From the NCBI GenBank assembly GCA_052035735.1, contig JBPOHI010000028.1, forward strand, positions 1-64,000: 64,000 nt of DNA, read 5' to 3'. The notes under the pieces were generated by a model. The model was not told where the DNA came from. It ran no database searches and was given only the letters and a program-made list of their open reading frames with translations. Positions 24,394-32,722 of this stretch are shown here, in pieces. Both the position numbers and the translations under genes were made by a program. The stretch is from JAGPDF01 sp052035735 (GTDB lineage: Bacteria > Acidobacteriota > Thermoanaerobaculia > Multivoradales > JAGPDF01). Position 1 is the stretch's first letter. Every line of letters starts with the position of its first letter.

Positions 24394-24932
24394 TGCCACT
24401 GCCTCCTCACCATCCAGGCGGCGCCGTAGCCACCTGCGAAGACCATCATCATGAAGGCCCAACCTCCCGCGGACAGCAGCGCCCCGCCCGTCAGCGCCTG
24501 ACCGCTGGTGCAGCCGCGCGCGAGCTTGGCGCCGATCCCCATCAGCACGCCGCCAGCGAAGGCGAAGAAGAACCGGCCGCGGACCGAGATGCGCGACCCT
24601 TTCTCGACCGTCCGGCGCACTCTCCCTGCCAGGAGGCCCGAGAAGAACCCGCCGACGAGAACCCCCAGAACCTCGAACACCAGCCACTCCTTGAGCGGAT
24701 GGCCGAGCCCGCCAGAGAGATAGTCACGCCAGAAGCTGTTGCCCTGCGCATGGGCAGGCGCGACCGCGTCGACCGCCACGGCGCAGGCGGACGAGAAGGC
24801 GCCCGAGGCGCCGAGGCCACGCCCCATGACGACGAATGAGGCGAGCAGCACGAGACCGAGGCCGATCCCGGCGAGGTATGGATTCATGTACGGCGCCGGT
24901 GCTCGGCGTGCGGCGTGTGGGTCGGAGGACAT
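24390..24932 (-). CDS. YeeE/YedE family transporter, small half
   Basis: A 180-residue protein with NPYLAGIGLGLVLLASFVV and GRGLGASGAFSSACAV at the N-terminus, ARGCTSGQALTGGALLS as the conserved cysteine motif and about five membrane helices. The start ATG 24932 is preceded by AAGGAGGTGGACCCC, an excellent ribosome-binding site, so longer upstream frames are not used. The stop overlaps the next gene's start. It is near-identical in architecture to the protein at 18603. Confidence 0.87.
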   Translation of the reverse strand: MSSDPHAARRAPAPYMNPYLAGIGLGLVLLASFVVMGRGLGASGAFSSACAVAVDAVAPAHAQGNSFWRDYLSGGLGHPLKEWLVFEVLGVLVGGFFSGLLAGRVRRTVEKGSRISVRGRFFFAFAGGVLMGIGAKLARGCTSGQALTGGALLSAGGWAFMMMVFAGGYGAAWMVRRQWQ

Positions 24933-24952
24933 GGGGTCCACCTCCTTGAGGG

Positions 24953-25900
24953 TCAGAGACCTGGGAGGCGGGGCCAGTGACTGACCTGGCCCGCCTGGAC
25001 GATGACGAAGCGGAGCGCGAGGCCGCCACCGATCACCAACAGCGGAGCGATGGGCGTATGCGCGACGCGATGCTGCACGGCGAGGAGCTGGATTGTGAGC
25101 GGCAGGACGATGCCGAGACCGATCACGCCAACCCAGAACAAGGCGCTCCACGGTCCACCGAGGACGAGTCCAGCGGCTCGCAGATGCGCCTCGGTGGACG
25201 ACACGAGGCCGATCAGAAAGAGAGTGATGAAGACCAACTCGGCGATCAAGAAGCCGTTGTCCGCCTTCGCCAGGAGCTCGCGCTCGCCGACGTCGGGGGC
25301 GATCAAGTGGACGAAGGCGGCCGCCGCCGAGATCCCGGAGATCAGGAAGAGCGGCCCGAGCAGCGCGCTGTTCCAGAGCGGTCGGGCGCCGAGCGACGAA
25401 AGCAGGACTCCGGTGTAGACGCCGAGCAGACCGCCCCAGATCATGTTCATGGCACCGATCCAGCGGAGCATCTCCGGACGGGCGATCAGGCGATCCGAAA
25501 GGGCGCCGATCGCGGGCACCAGCGCACGCATGGGCCCGGGCAGGCGCAGCAGGAGATTCGCCAGCAGCGCCGGATAGACCAGCAGGAGGATCCAGGCCCC
25601 CCAGGACATCGGCGACATCCACTCGAAAGCGGTGTACAGGCGCCAGACATGGAGCTTGTGCTCGAGGTCGAGGAAGAGAGCGAGCATTCCGAGCGACAGG
25701 AGAACGAGACTCACCCCAGGCAGGACGAAGCATGCGGAGCGGGTATTTCGCCACCTGCCGGAGAACAGGAAGTAGCCGGAGATGATCATCATTCCTGCGA
25801 CCAGCCCGCCAAGGAAGAGATAGACGGGAATCTGCCAGGCCCAGACCTGGAGGACGGGGTCGACGAGATGATTGGCGCGCGTCGTGGTGAGCTCGATCAC
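24953..25900 (-). CDS. psrC: NrfD/PsrC-type membrane subunit of a molybdoenzyme
   Basis: A 315-residue polytopic protein with about 8-9 membrane helices, typical of the NrfD/PsrC family (WAWQIPVYLFLGGLVAGMM, LFLDLEHKLHVWRLYTAF, WGAWILLLVYPAL). It anchors the complex and exchanges electrons with the quinone pool. I chose GTG 25900, 7 bases after GAGGAGGGG; a TTG six codons upstream overlaps the psrB stop. The stop lies 20 bases before the small YeeE gene, so the reductase and transporter genes may share a transcript. Confidence 0.87.
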   Translation of the reverse strand: MIELTTTRANHLVDPVLQVWAWQIPVYLFLGGLVAGMMIISGYFLFSGRWRNTRSACFVLPGVSLVLLSLGMLALFLDLEHKLHVWRLYTAFEWMSPMSWGAWILLLVYPALLANLLLRLPGPMRALVPAIGALSDRLIARPEMLRWIGAMNMIWGGLLGVYTGVLLSSLGARPLWNSALLGPLFLISGISAAAAFVHLIAPDVGERELLAKADNGFLIAELVFITLFLIGLVSSTEAHLRAAGLVLGGPWSALFWVGVIGLGIVLPLTIQLLAVQHRVAHTPIAPLLVIGGGLALRFVIVQAGQVSHWPRLPGL

Positions 25901-25914
25901 GTCGTTTCCCCTCC

Positions 25915-26454
25915 TCAAGTCAGGTAGTAGATGCGCGGCCCCGTGCCGGCTTCGGGAATGAGCGCATGGTGCGTCCGCGATGCCAGGAGTTTCGAGACCT
26001 CGGCGTTGGGATCGTCGAGGTCACCGAAGTGCATGCAGCGGGTCGGGCAGACCGCGACACAGGCCGGGTCCTTGCCGTCCTTCACCCGGTGGATGCAGAA
26101 GGTGCACTTGTCGGCGTAGCCCTCGGGGTGGATGAACCGCGCATCGTAGGGGCAGGAGGCGAGGCAGGCCTTGCACCCGATGCACAGGTCGCGATCGACC
26201 AGGACGACCTTGCCGAACTCCTCGACATGCGAGGCCCCGGTGGGACAGCACGAGACACATGGCGGCCGGTCGCAGTGGTTGCAGCGCTCGGTGCGGATCT
26301 CCATCGTGAGCGTGGGGAACTTGCCGCGCACCTCGGTGGCGATCCAGTCGCGACAGAAGCCCTCGGGTACCTCGTTCTCGGTCTTGCAGGCGACGACGCA
26401 ATCCATGCAACCCACGCAGCGCCGGGTATCGATCACCATGCCGAAGCGCGCCAT
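25915..26454 (-). CDS. psrB: Four [4Fe-4S] ferredoxin subunit (PsrB/PhsB type)
   Basis: A 179-residue electron-transfer subunit. Four cysteine clusters are visible: CVGCMDCVVAC, CNHCDRPPCVSCCP, CIGCKACLASCP and CTFC...CVAVCP. This is the classical DMSO-reductase-family small subunit linking the molybdopterin catalytic subunit to the NrfD membrane subunit. It lacks its own signal peptide and is presumably co-exported with the Tat substrate PsrA. ATG 26454 follows the psrA stop with a 2-base gap. Confidence 0.93.
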   Translation of the reverse strand: MARFGMVIDTRRCVGCMDCVVACKTENEVPEGFCRDWIATEVRGKFPTLTMEIRTERCNHCDRPPCVSCCPTGASHVEEFGKVVLVDRDLCIGCKACLASCPYDARFIHPEGYADKCTFCIHRVKDGKDPACVAVCPTRCMHFGDLDDPNAEVSKLLASRTHHALIPEAGTGPRIYYLT

Positions 26455-26456
26455 GG

Positions 26457-28670
26457 TCAGGCCTCCCCGGCGGCGAGCGGCGCGAAGGTGACGAAGTTCA
26501 CGTTCATGCCGGTGCCGCCCATCAACGGATCGACCGCGTAGCGGGTAATCAACTGGGCGTCCGAAGCCCCCTTGCCGACGGTACGCTTCAACCCCTTCGC
26601 CGTGTGGCCGAAGCCATGGACCAGATAGACACAGTCGGTGCGAATGCGCTCGGTCGCCTTGACCTTGACCGGCAGCGAGGCGGCGCCGTCCTGATTGAGC
26701 AGCCGGACCCGCACGCCGTTGTCGAGACCCCAGCGCCGCGCGACGTCGGCGTTCACCCAGACTTCGTTCTCGGACATCGCCTCGCTCAGCAGGGGGTTGG
26801 TCTGCGTGCGCGAGAAGGTGTGCACCGGCGCGCGGCCGAACAACAGGCGGAAGTAGCCCGGCGGCGGCTCGGCGTGCGGCGTGTACCTGGGCACCGCATC
26901 GAAGCCCTTCTCGGCCAGCTGCGTCGACCAGAACTCGACCTTTCCTGAGGGCGTCGGGAACGCCACGGCGTGTCCCTCTTCGAGGTTGATCGGGCGATGC
27001 GGACCGACGACCACCCCCTTCCGTTTCATTTCGGCCAGCGAGAGACCGGTGCCGGCGAGGCGCCCCTCGAGGTACTCCTCGACGTCCTTCCAGGGGAAGT
27101 AGGCACCGAGCCCCAGCTTGAGCGCCAGCTCTCTGGCGATCCACCAATTGGGGCGCTGCTCGCCGGGAGCATCGACCACCGGCTGACGCAACGACACGAA
27201 CGGCTCCCTGAAGGCCTCGGTGTTGAAATCGTCGAAGCGCTCGAGATAGACCGCTTCCGGCAGCACGACGTCGGCCCAGCCGGCAATCTCCGAAGGGACG
27301 ACGTCGACGACGACCATCAGGTCGAGGGCCTGGATGGCACGGATCGTTTCCGCTTGCGAAGGGAGCGCCTGGAGGAGGTTGGTCGCGTACACGAACCAGC
27401 CCTTGATGGGATAGGGCTCGGCCGAGAGCGTCGCGGCCCGGATGCCGTTGGTGAGCCCGAGGTCGGCGAAGGGATACTTCGCGCCCGGGTTGTCGACCGG
27501 GCCGCGCTCGCTGTGCGGATACGGCGGATAGGGGTACTTGGCGAGCGCGAACGACGCCGGGAAGTAGAAGCCGCCCCGTCGCCCCCAGTTGCCGAGCAGC
27601 GCATTGACCAGGGCGATCGCCCGGCTGCGCTGCGCGTCGTCGCCGTACCAGGTGACATGCCGTCCTGGGTGCACCAGCGTCGCGGGACGATGCCGCGCCA
27701 TCTCGCGCGCGGTCTCGCGGATCGCCTCCGGCGCCAGGGTGGTGATCGGGTAGGCCCACTCGGGGGTATACGTTGCGATCGCGGCGCGGAAAGCCTCGAA
27801 TCCGAAGCCGTGCGCCTCGACGAACTCCCGGTCGTAGAGATTCTCCGTGACCAGAACGTTCATCCAGGCGAGCAGGAGAGCGATGTCGGTGCCGGGCTTC
27901 ACCGGTAGGTAGTGCTTGGCCTTTCCCGCGGCGACCGAGAAGCGCGGATCGGCGACGATGACCGTCGCCCCCGCGCCGACAGCCTCGGCGAATTCCTGCA
28001 CCTGGCTGTTGTGCATGTTTTCGCCCAGGTGGGAGCCGACCAGCACGAGGCAACGGGCGCCTGCAATGTCGGTGCGCTCGGGCGTCGAGATCTCCTCGCC
28101 GAAAGTGAGCTGGAAGCCGACGTCGCGCGGGCCGCGGCACTGGGCGTAGGACGGCGCGACCAGATTCGGCGTGCCGTACGCCTTGAAGGTGTGCTTGAGA
28201 AAGTTGCCGCCGATGCCGTGGGAAAAGAAGGCGACGGCCTCCGGCCCGTGCTCGGCGGCGATCTTCCGCAGCTTCTCGGCGATGAAAGTCAGGGCCTCGT
28301 CCCAGGTCACCTCCACCCATTCGTCCTCGCCGCGATTCTGGCGCCGCAGCAGCGGCGTTCGCAGACGGTCGGTGTCGTAGTGCGTTCCGACGCCGCCGGT
28401 GCCACGCGGACAGAGCCGGCCGCGAGATAGCGGGTCGGCGGGGTTACCCTCGATTTTCCACAGTCGACCGTTCTTCTTCGTGGCGATCGCGCCGCACTTC
28501 CAGAAGCAGAGGTCGCAGTAGGTGGGGATCTCCTCGATGCGATCCCCGGGCGCCGCACCGCCGAAAAAGTCGGCCCAGGCGGGAGTCCCGGGCGAAAAGG
28601 CTGCCGCAGCACCGGCGCCGGCAGCGCCGGCCCCGATCTGGAGGAATCTACGTCGCGAGAGAATGGTCAT
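26457..28670 (-). CDS. psrA: Molybdopterin oxidoreductase, thiosulfate/polysulfide reductase catalytic subunit
   Basis: A 737-residue periplasmic molybdoenzyme. The N-terminus has a twin-arginine signal (SRRRFLQIG). A [4Fe-4S] motif, CDLCFWKCGA...GRLCPRG, follows at residues about 50-95. The Mo ligand region SYAQCRGPRDVGF supplies a cysteine, as in PsrA/PhsA and unlike serine- or Asp-type enzymes. SHLGENMH and the C-terminal molybdopterin-dinucleotide domain (FGRAPVHTFSRTQTNPL) are typical. Candidate substrates are thiosulfate, polysulfide or tetrathionate; the surrounding thiosulfate-type transporters favour thiosulfate, by inference. ATG 28670 fits the Tat signal. Confidence 0.88.
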   Translation of the reverse strand: MTILSRRRFLQIGAGAAGAGAAAAFSPGTPAWADFFGGAAPGDRIEEIPTYCDLCFWKCGAIATKKNGRLWKIEGNPADPLSRGRLCPRGTGGVGTHYDTDRLRTPLLRRQNRGEDEWVEVTWDEALTFIAEKLRKIAAEHGPEAVAFFSHGIGGNFLKHTFKAYGTPNLVAPSYAQCRGPRDVGFQLTFGEEISTPERTDIAGARCLVLVGSHLGENMHNSQVQEFAEAVGAGATVIVADPRFSVAAGKAKHYLPVKPGTDIALLLAWMNVLVTENLYDREFVEAHGFGFEAFRAAIATYTPEWAYPITTLAPEAIRETAREMARHRPATLVHPGRHVTWYGDDAQRSRAIALVNALLGNWGRRGGFYFPASFALAKYPYPPYPHSERGPVDNPGAKYPFADLGLTNGIRAATLSAEPYPIKGWFVYATNLLQALPSQAETIRAIQALDLMVVVDVVPSEIAGWADVVLPEAVYLERFDDFNTEAFREPFVSLRQPVVDAPGEQRPNWWIARELALKLGLGAYFPWKDVEEYLEGRLAGTGLSLAEMKRKGVVVGPHRPINLEEGHAVAFPTPSGKVEFWSTQLAEKGFDAVPRYTPHAEPPPGYFRLLFGRAPVHTFSRTQTNPLLSEAMSENEVWVNADVARRWGLDNGVRVRLLNQDGAASLPVKVKATERIRTDCVYLVHGFGHTAKGLKRTVGKGASDAQLITRYAVDPLMGGTGMNVNFVTFAPLAAGEA

Positions 28671-28692
28671 AGCCTCGACTCCGCGACAAATC

Positions 28693-28719
28693 GTTTCAAC
28701 GCCGCAACAACGCTGAAAC
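28693..28719. promoter_or_regulatory. GTTTCA-N15-TGAAAC inverted repeat upstream of psrA
   Basis: The two 6-base arms flank a 15-base spacer and lie 23-49 bases before the psrA start. The TGAAAC unit also appears at 17339 and 17351, ahead of the DsrC-like operon. This suggests one regulator binds both places. No sigma-54 box is visible between this site and psrA, so at this promoter the site could act as an operator. Confidence 0.35.
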
Positions 28720-28771
28720 ACCCGATCTGGGGAGCGCTACCCCACCCCGACAGGCAGGGGCCGGCGACCGG

Positions 28772-29482
28772 TCAGAGGTAGCTCCGTTTTCTCTCGTAGA
28801 GCCGGAAGGTGATCCACAGCGCGGCCGCGATCACCGCACCCTCGATGGCGAGCGTCCAGGGGAGCGCGGTCCCTCCCTGCCGAAGATCGCGGAAGTACCG
28901 GGCGAGGACCGCGAGCTTCGGTCCGAAGAGGAACATCCCGTTGCCGGCGAGGAAGATGAGACCCACCGCAGAGGCCATCGTCCAGCCGTGGGACTCCGAG
29001 ACGATCGCCGTCGCCAGCACGAGCGAAAAGAGCGCGAGGAAACCCCCGAGCACGAGAGCGAAGTAGGCGATCCACCCCGCGGCATGCGCGAGCAGACCGC
29101 GGCCATCCGCGGCCATCGCCGCAAACACGTCGACCGGAGCGAGGTGCACCATGGCCGTCGTGGCGAGCAACCCGCAGGCCGCGTACATGACCACCGAAGA
29201 GACCAGCTTGGCCGCCACGATCTCGCGCGGCGAGACCGGGAGGGAGAGAGTGAACGCGAGCGTCCGGTTCTGGCGTTCGCCGAGGACGTTGCTCAGGACG
29301 AGATGAAAGCAGGTTGCGATGAGGACGTTCGCCGCCAGGGTCAGACCGAGCGAGCGCGCTGCGCGATCATCGAGGCCGGAGAGGACGACCGCCAGCGCTC
29401 CCATCGCAAGGTAGAGCAGGAACGGCCAGCGCAGAAGGGAGAGGTCTTTCTGCGCCAGCCTGGCCACCGTGCGCGCGTTCAC
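28772..29482 (-). CDS. ABC transporter permease (ABC-2 type)
   Basis: A 236-residue protein with six predicted membrane helices: LLYLAMGALAVVLSG, ANVLIATCFHLVLS, VVMYAACGLLATTAMV, WIAYFALVLGGFLALF, ASAVGLIFLAGNGMFLF and LAIEGAVIAAALWITF. It is the permease partner of the ATPase encoded immediately upstream (the stop of the ATPase overlaps the start). The pair resembles the YtrB/BcrA-type exporters for lipids or antibiotics. No periplasmic subunit is nearby and the substrate is unknown. Confidence 0.7.
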   Translation of the reverse strand: MNARTVARLAQKDLSLLRWPFLLYLAMGALAVVLSGLDDRAARSLGLTLAANVLIATCFHLVLSNVLGERQNRTLAFTLSLPVSPREIVAAKLVSSVVMYAACGLLATTAMVHLAPVDVFAAMAADGRGLLAHAAGWIAYFALVLGGFLALFSLVLATAIVSESHGWTMASAVGLIFLAGNGMFLFGPKLAVLARYFRDLRQGGTALPWTLAIEGAVIAAALWITFRLYERKRSYL

Positions 29483-30225
29483 GCCACCCTCCGTTCAGCG
29501 GCTGCTGCGGTCGAATCCAGGAAGACGCGCTCGAGCGGCCCTTCGGCAAGCAACTCGGATGTGGGAGCACGGCGTACGATTCGCCCGCGATCGAGGATGG
29601 CGATCTCGCTTGCCAGCGCCGTCATGTCCTCGGTGAGATGGGAGGAGAAGACGATCGTCATGCCGTCTTCGCGCGCCGCTCTCGCGAGCTCGCCGCGGAC
29701 CTCGTGCCGGACACGCGGGTCGAGCCCGGTGGTCGGCTCGTCGAGCAGCAGCAGGGCGGGCCGGCGCGCCAGGGCGCAGACCAGCAGCAGGCGCACCGTC
29801 TGGCCGCGCGACAGGCCGTGCGCGCGCTGCTCCGGCTGCAGGTCGAAGCGCCGGAGGAGCGATGCCGCGAGCTCGCTGTCCCATCCCGGGGAGAGCGAAC
29901 GCGCGAGGTCGAGATTCCACGCGATCGACTTGCCGCCATAGGGCGCCATGTCTTCCGAGACGAAAGCGACGCGCGCCTTGATCGCCCGCTCGCATTGCGG
30001 CATCGGCAGTCCGGCGACTTCGACGGCCCCGGCATCGGGCCGGACGAGACCGAGAAGAAGACGCAGCAGCGTCGACTTGCCCGCGCCGTTCTCCCCCAGC
30101 AGCCCGAGCGTGGCGCCCTCCCGGAGCTCGAGGTCGATGGGTCCGAGGCGGAAGAAGGGGTAACGCTTTTCTACGGCAGCGAGACGAAAGGCGGCAGTCT
30201 TGTTCTGTGGTGCGGCGGGATCCAT
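29479..30225 (-). CDS. ABC transporter ATP-binding protein
   Basis: A 248-residue ABC ATPase. It has Walker A GENGAGKST, the Q-loop region near VAFVSEDM, a signature resembling LSRGQTVRLLL (a non-canonical variant of LSGGQ), Walker B LLLDEPTTGLDP and the H-loop FSSHLTEDM. ATG 30225 has a strong GGAGGAGAGAGAC ribosome-binding site. It forms a two-gene operon with the permease; the absence of a GntR-type regulator upstream differs from typical ytr operons. Confidence 0.9.
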   Translation of the reverse strand: MDPAAPQNKTAAFRLAAVEKRYPFFRLGPIDLELREGATLGLLGENGAGKSTLLRLLLGLVRPDAGAVEVAGLPMPQCERAIKARVAFVSEDMAPYGGKSIAWNLDLARSLSPGWDSELAASLLRRFDLQPEQRAHGLSRGQTVRLLLVCALARRPALLLLDEPTTGLDPRVRHEVRGELARAAREDGMTIVFSSHLTEDMTALASEIAILDRGRIVRRAPTSELLAEGPLERVFLDSTAAAAERRVA

Positions 30226-30329
30226 GTCTCTCTCCTCCGCACACAGGATCCGCCAGGGAGGCAAGTGTTACAGGCGAGGCGTCGCGCCTCGGTGTTTCGT
30301 CCGCGGAAGGTGGATCCGCGCAGCCTGCC

Positions 30330-30599
30330 TCAGGAGAGGAGCGACTCGAGCCGGGCGATCAGGGTCTCGAGGCGACGGCGGATCTCGTCGCGCTCTTTCG
30401 CCCAGGCTCTCTCCGCCTTGTCGCTCTTCTCCGCCCTGGCCGGCACCTCGGCGGGCGCAGGCGGGGGCGGCGGCGGGGCGAGCAGCGGCAGCTGAGCGAG
30501 CTCCGCTTGCAGGCGGAGGTTCTCGCGCTGGAGCTCCTCGATTCTCGCCGCAGCCTGGTGCACGCGAGCTTCGAGATCGGCCATGAAGTCGCGACTCAT
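30330..30599 (-). CDS. Short coiled-coil protein, ZapB-like
   Basis: An 89-residue, highly charged protein. Its N-terminal half (ADLEARVHQAAARIEELQRENLRLQAELAQL) is a continuous coiled coil, followed by a Pro/Ala-rich linker and a second charged helix. This resembles ZapB, which stabilises the Z-ring by binding ZapA, and short coiled-coil genes of this kind often follow pheT. The start overlaps the pheT stop (ATGA). The homology is suggestive only; the length fits ZapB. Confidence 0.55.
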   Translation of the reverse strand: MSRDFMADLEARVHQAAARIEELQRENLRLQAELAQLPLLAPPPPPPAPAEVPARAEKSDKAERAWAKERDEIRRRLETLIARLESLLS

Positions 30600-32722
30600 G
30601 CTTGCGGCTCCGCTCCCGCCCGTTCGACTCCGAACTGGCGCTCGAGGCTCGCGGCGAGTGAGAGGTGTCGGGCATTGACCGCCTCTTGCGTCAACGAGCG
30701 CTCGGGAGCGTTGTAGTGGAAGGCGATCGTCGTGGCGACCGCGCCGGCGGGGATGCCCTTCCCCTGATAGCGGTCCTTGAGACTGTAGCGCTCCAGGTCT
30801 TCGACTCGCTCTGCGTCGATCGCCCGCGCAAGCTCCTGCCAGGGGACCGCCAGCGGGTGCGTCAAGGTGAAGTCGACATCGATCCCCGGGTAGCGCGAGG
30901 GCGGCTCGACGCTGAATCGGCCGCGTGCGAGCGGCAGCCGGTCGAGCCGCAGCTCGGCAGCGAAAAGCGCAAACGGTCCCTCGAAGCACTGCAGCCGGCC
31001 GAACCAACCGATGGCTTCGCCGGCGAAGCGAAGCTCGGCGCCTGTGCCGGGCGTCACTCCCGGCAGCTCCGCGGCGACCACCTCCGCGACCACCCCGAGC
31101 TCGTCCAGCAGGGTTTCGAGCTCGCCTTTGACCGCGAAAAGATCGCACTCCGGACGCCGGTCCCACAGCCCGCCGTCCGACCCGCCGGCCACCCAGGCGA
31201 GCGCCTCGACCTCCGCCGTGTCGCCTCCAGGGAACAGATGCCCCGACTCGAACAGCCGCACGCCGCGCGCTCCGCGGTTGGCGTTGAACTCCGCCGCCGC
31301 GACCAGATTGGGGACCAGCGATCGGCGCATCACGGCGTAGAGCTCCGACAGCGGATTGGCGAGCGCAATCGGCTCCCCTTCGCCAACCAGACGCGGAAAG
31401 TCGCTGTCGGCGCGACGTTCGCCGAAGGCGTAGTGAATCGCCTCGGCATAGCCGAAGCCGACGAGCCGGTCGCGCAGGCGGTCACGACGGTCGTGCTCGG
31501 GATTCTTCCCGGCGTCGACGCCGCCAAGGGCCGGCAGGGAGGCGGGAATGGCATCCAGCCCGACCTGCCGCCAGATCTCCTCGAACAGGTCCTGCCGCCA
31601 GGCCTCGCGGGACGGCAGCCGGTCGGGCCGCGGTTCGAAGTCGACCTCGCGCCAGGAGGGAACGGCGCCCTCCCAGAGACGTTCCCCGGTCTTTCTGGGC
31701 GCGAAGCCGAGGCCGCCCAGAATGCGCTCGATCTCCGCGTCCCCGACCGCTGCGCCACCGAAGCTCTCGAGCTCGTGGCCCGAGAGACGCCAGGCCACCG
31801 GCTGCGGCCGCGTCGCGACCTCGTCGACGCCAGGGCCTTCGATCGCGCCTCCGGCGAGCTCGGCGATCAGTGCCGCGCAGCGCCGCGAAGCCTCGTCGCA
31901 GAGGGCGAAGTCGGCGCCGCGCTCGAAGCGGTGCGAGGCGTCGGTATGCATGCCCAGGCGCTTGGCGCCGATCCGGATCCGCCTGCGGTCGAAGTGAGCG
32001 GATTCGAGCAGCACGTCGGTCGTCGCCGCCGTGACTTCGGTGTCGAGACCGCCCATGACGCCGGCGAGTCCGATGACGCGGCTGCGATCGGCGATGACCA
32101 AGACCTCCGGATCGAGCGCGCGCTCCTTGCCGTCGAGCGTCGTCACCTTCTCGCCGGCCTTCGCACGCCGCACGACGAGCTCGCCGCCTGGAACAGTCGC
32201 GAGATCGTACGCGTGCATCGGCTGGCCGGATTCCCAGAGACAGAAGTTGGTGGCATCGACGACGTTGTTGATCGAGCGCGAGCCGATCGCCTCGAGGCGG
32301 CGCACGAGCCACTCCGGGGACGGCCCGATCTTCACGCCGCGAATGATCCGCAGCGTGAACCGCGGGCAGCCCTCCGGATCTTCGAGCCTCACCGACGCCC
32401 CTGGCCCCGAAACAGAAAGGCTCTCCGTAAAGGAAGAAACTGGCAGGCGCAGCGGCGTGCGGCGCTTCGCGGCGATCTCTCGCGCCAGGCCGAGATGGTT
32501 CATGCAGTCCGGGCGATTGCTGGTGACTTCGACATCGACCACGGCGTCAAGAGCGTCGGTACCGGCGCCAAGAACCTCGATGCCCTCGACGCTCAGTCCG
32601 ACCGAAGTCAACTGCGTCGCGAGCTCCGCGGCGGCCGCGGAGATCGCCCCGGTCTCTTCCTGCGTCGACGCAAGCGCCGGGAGATCCACGTAGGTGGCGA
32701 GCCAGTTGTAGGAGAACTTCAT
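30596..32722 (-). CDS. pheT: Phenylalanyl-tRNA synthetase beta subunit (short form)
   Basis: A 708-residue beta subunit of the heterotetrameric enzyme that charges tRNA-Phe. It starts KFSYNWLATYVDLP, then VGLSVEGIEVLGAG, and passes directly to DVEVTSNRPDCMNHLGLAREIA. In typical bacterial PheT about 100 residues of EMAP/OB-fold tRNA-binding domain lie between these blocks; here that domain is missing. The B3/B4 editing domain, B5 and the C-terminal FDX-ACB domain (VDFTLTHPLAVPWQEL) are present. It overlaps both pheS (ATGA) and the downstream coiled-coil gene. Confidence 0.95.
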   Translation of the reverse strand: MKFSYNWLATYVDLPALASTQEETGAISAAAAELATQLTSVGLSVEGIEVLGAGTDALDAVVDVEVTSNRPDCMNHLGLAREIAAKRRTPLRLPVSSFTESLSVSGPGASVRLEDPEGCPRFTLRIIRGVKIGPSPEWLVRRLEAIGSRSINNVVDATNFCLWESGQPMHAYDLATVPGGELVVRRAKAGEKVTTLDGKERALDPEVLVIADRSRVIGLAGVMGGLDTEVTAATTDVLLESAHFDRRRIRIGAKRLGMHTDASHRFERGADFALCDEASRRCAALIAELAGGAIEGPGVDEVATRPQPVAWRLSGHELESFGGAAVGDAEIERILGGLGFAPRKTGERLWEGAVPSWREVDFEPRPDRLPSREAWRQDLFEEIWRQVGLDAIPASLPALGGVDAGKNPEHDRRDRLRDRLVGFGYAEAIHYAFGERRADSDFPRLVGEGEPIALANPLSELYAVMRRSLVPNLVAAAEFNANRGARGVRLFESGHLFPGGDTAEVEALAWVAGGSDGGLWDRRPECDLFAVKGELETLLDELGVVAEVVAAELPGVTPGTGAELRFAGEAIGWFGRLQCFEGPFALFAAELRLDRLPLARGRFSVEPPSRYPGIDVDFTLTHPLAVPWQELARAIDAERVEDLERYSLKDRYQGKGIPAGAVATTIAFHYNAPERSLTQEAVNARHLSLAASLERQFGVERAGAEPQA

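Noticed and set aside
24390..25754. Longer N-terminal extension of the small YeeE gene
   Set aside because: The extra part overlaps psrC in another frame and is Arg/Pro-rich. ATG 24932 has an excellent ribosome-binding site and fits the family length.
28731..28746. GGGGTAGCGCTCCCC hairpin as a terminator after the ABC permease
   Set aside because: No T-run follows and the stem is short; it may only be a local palindrome.
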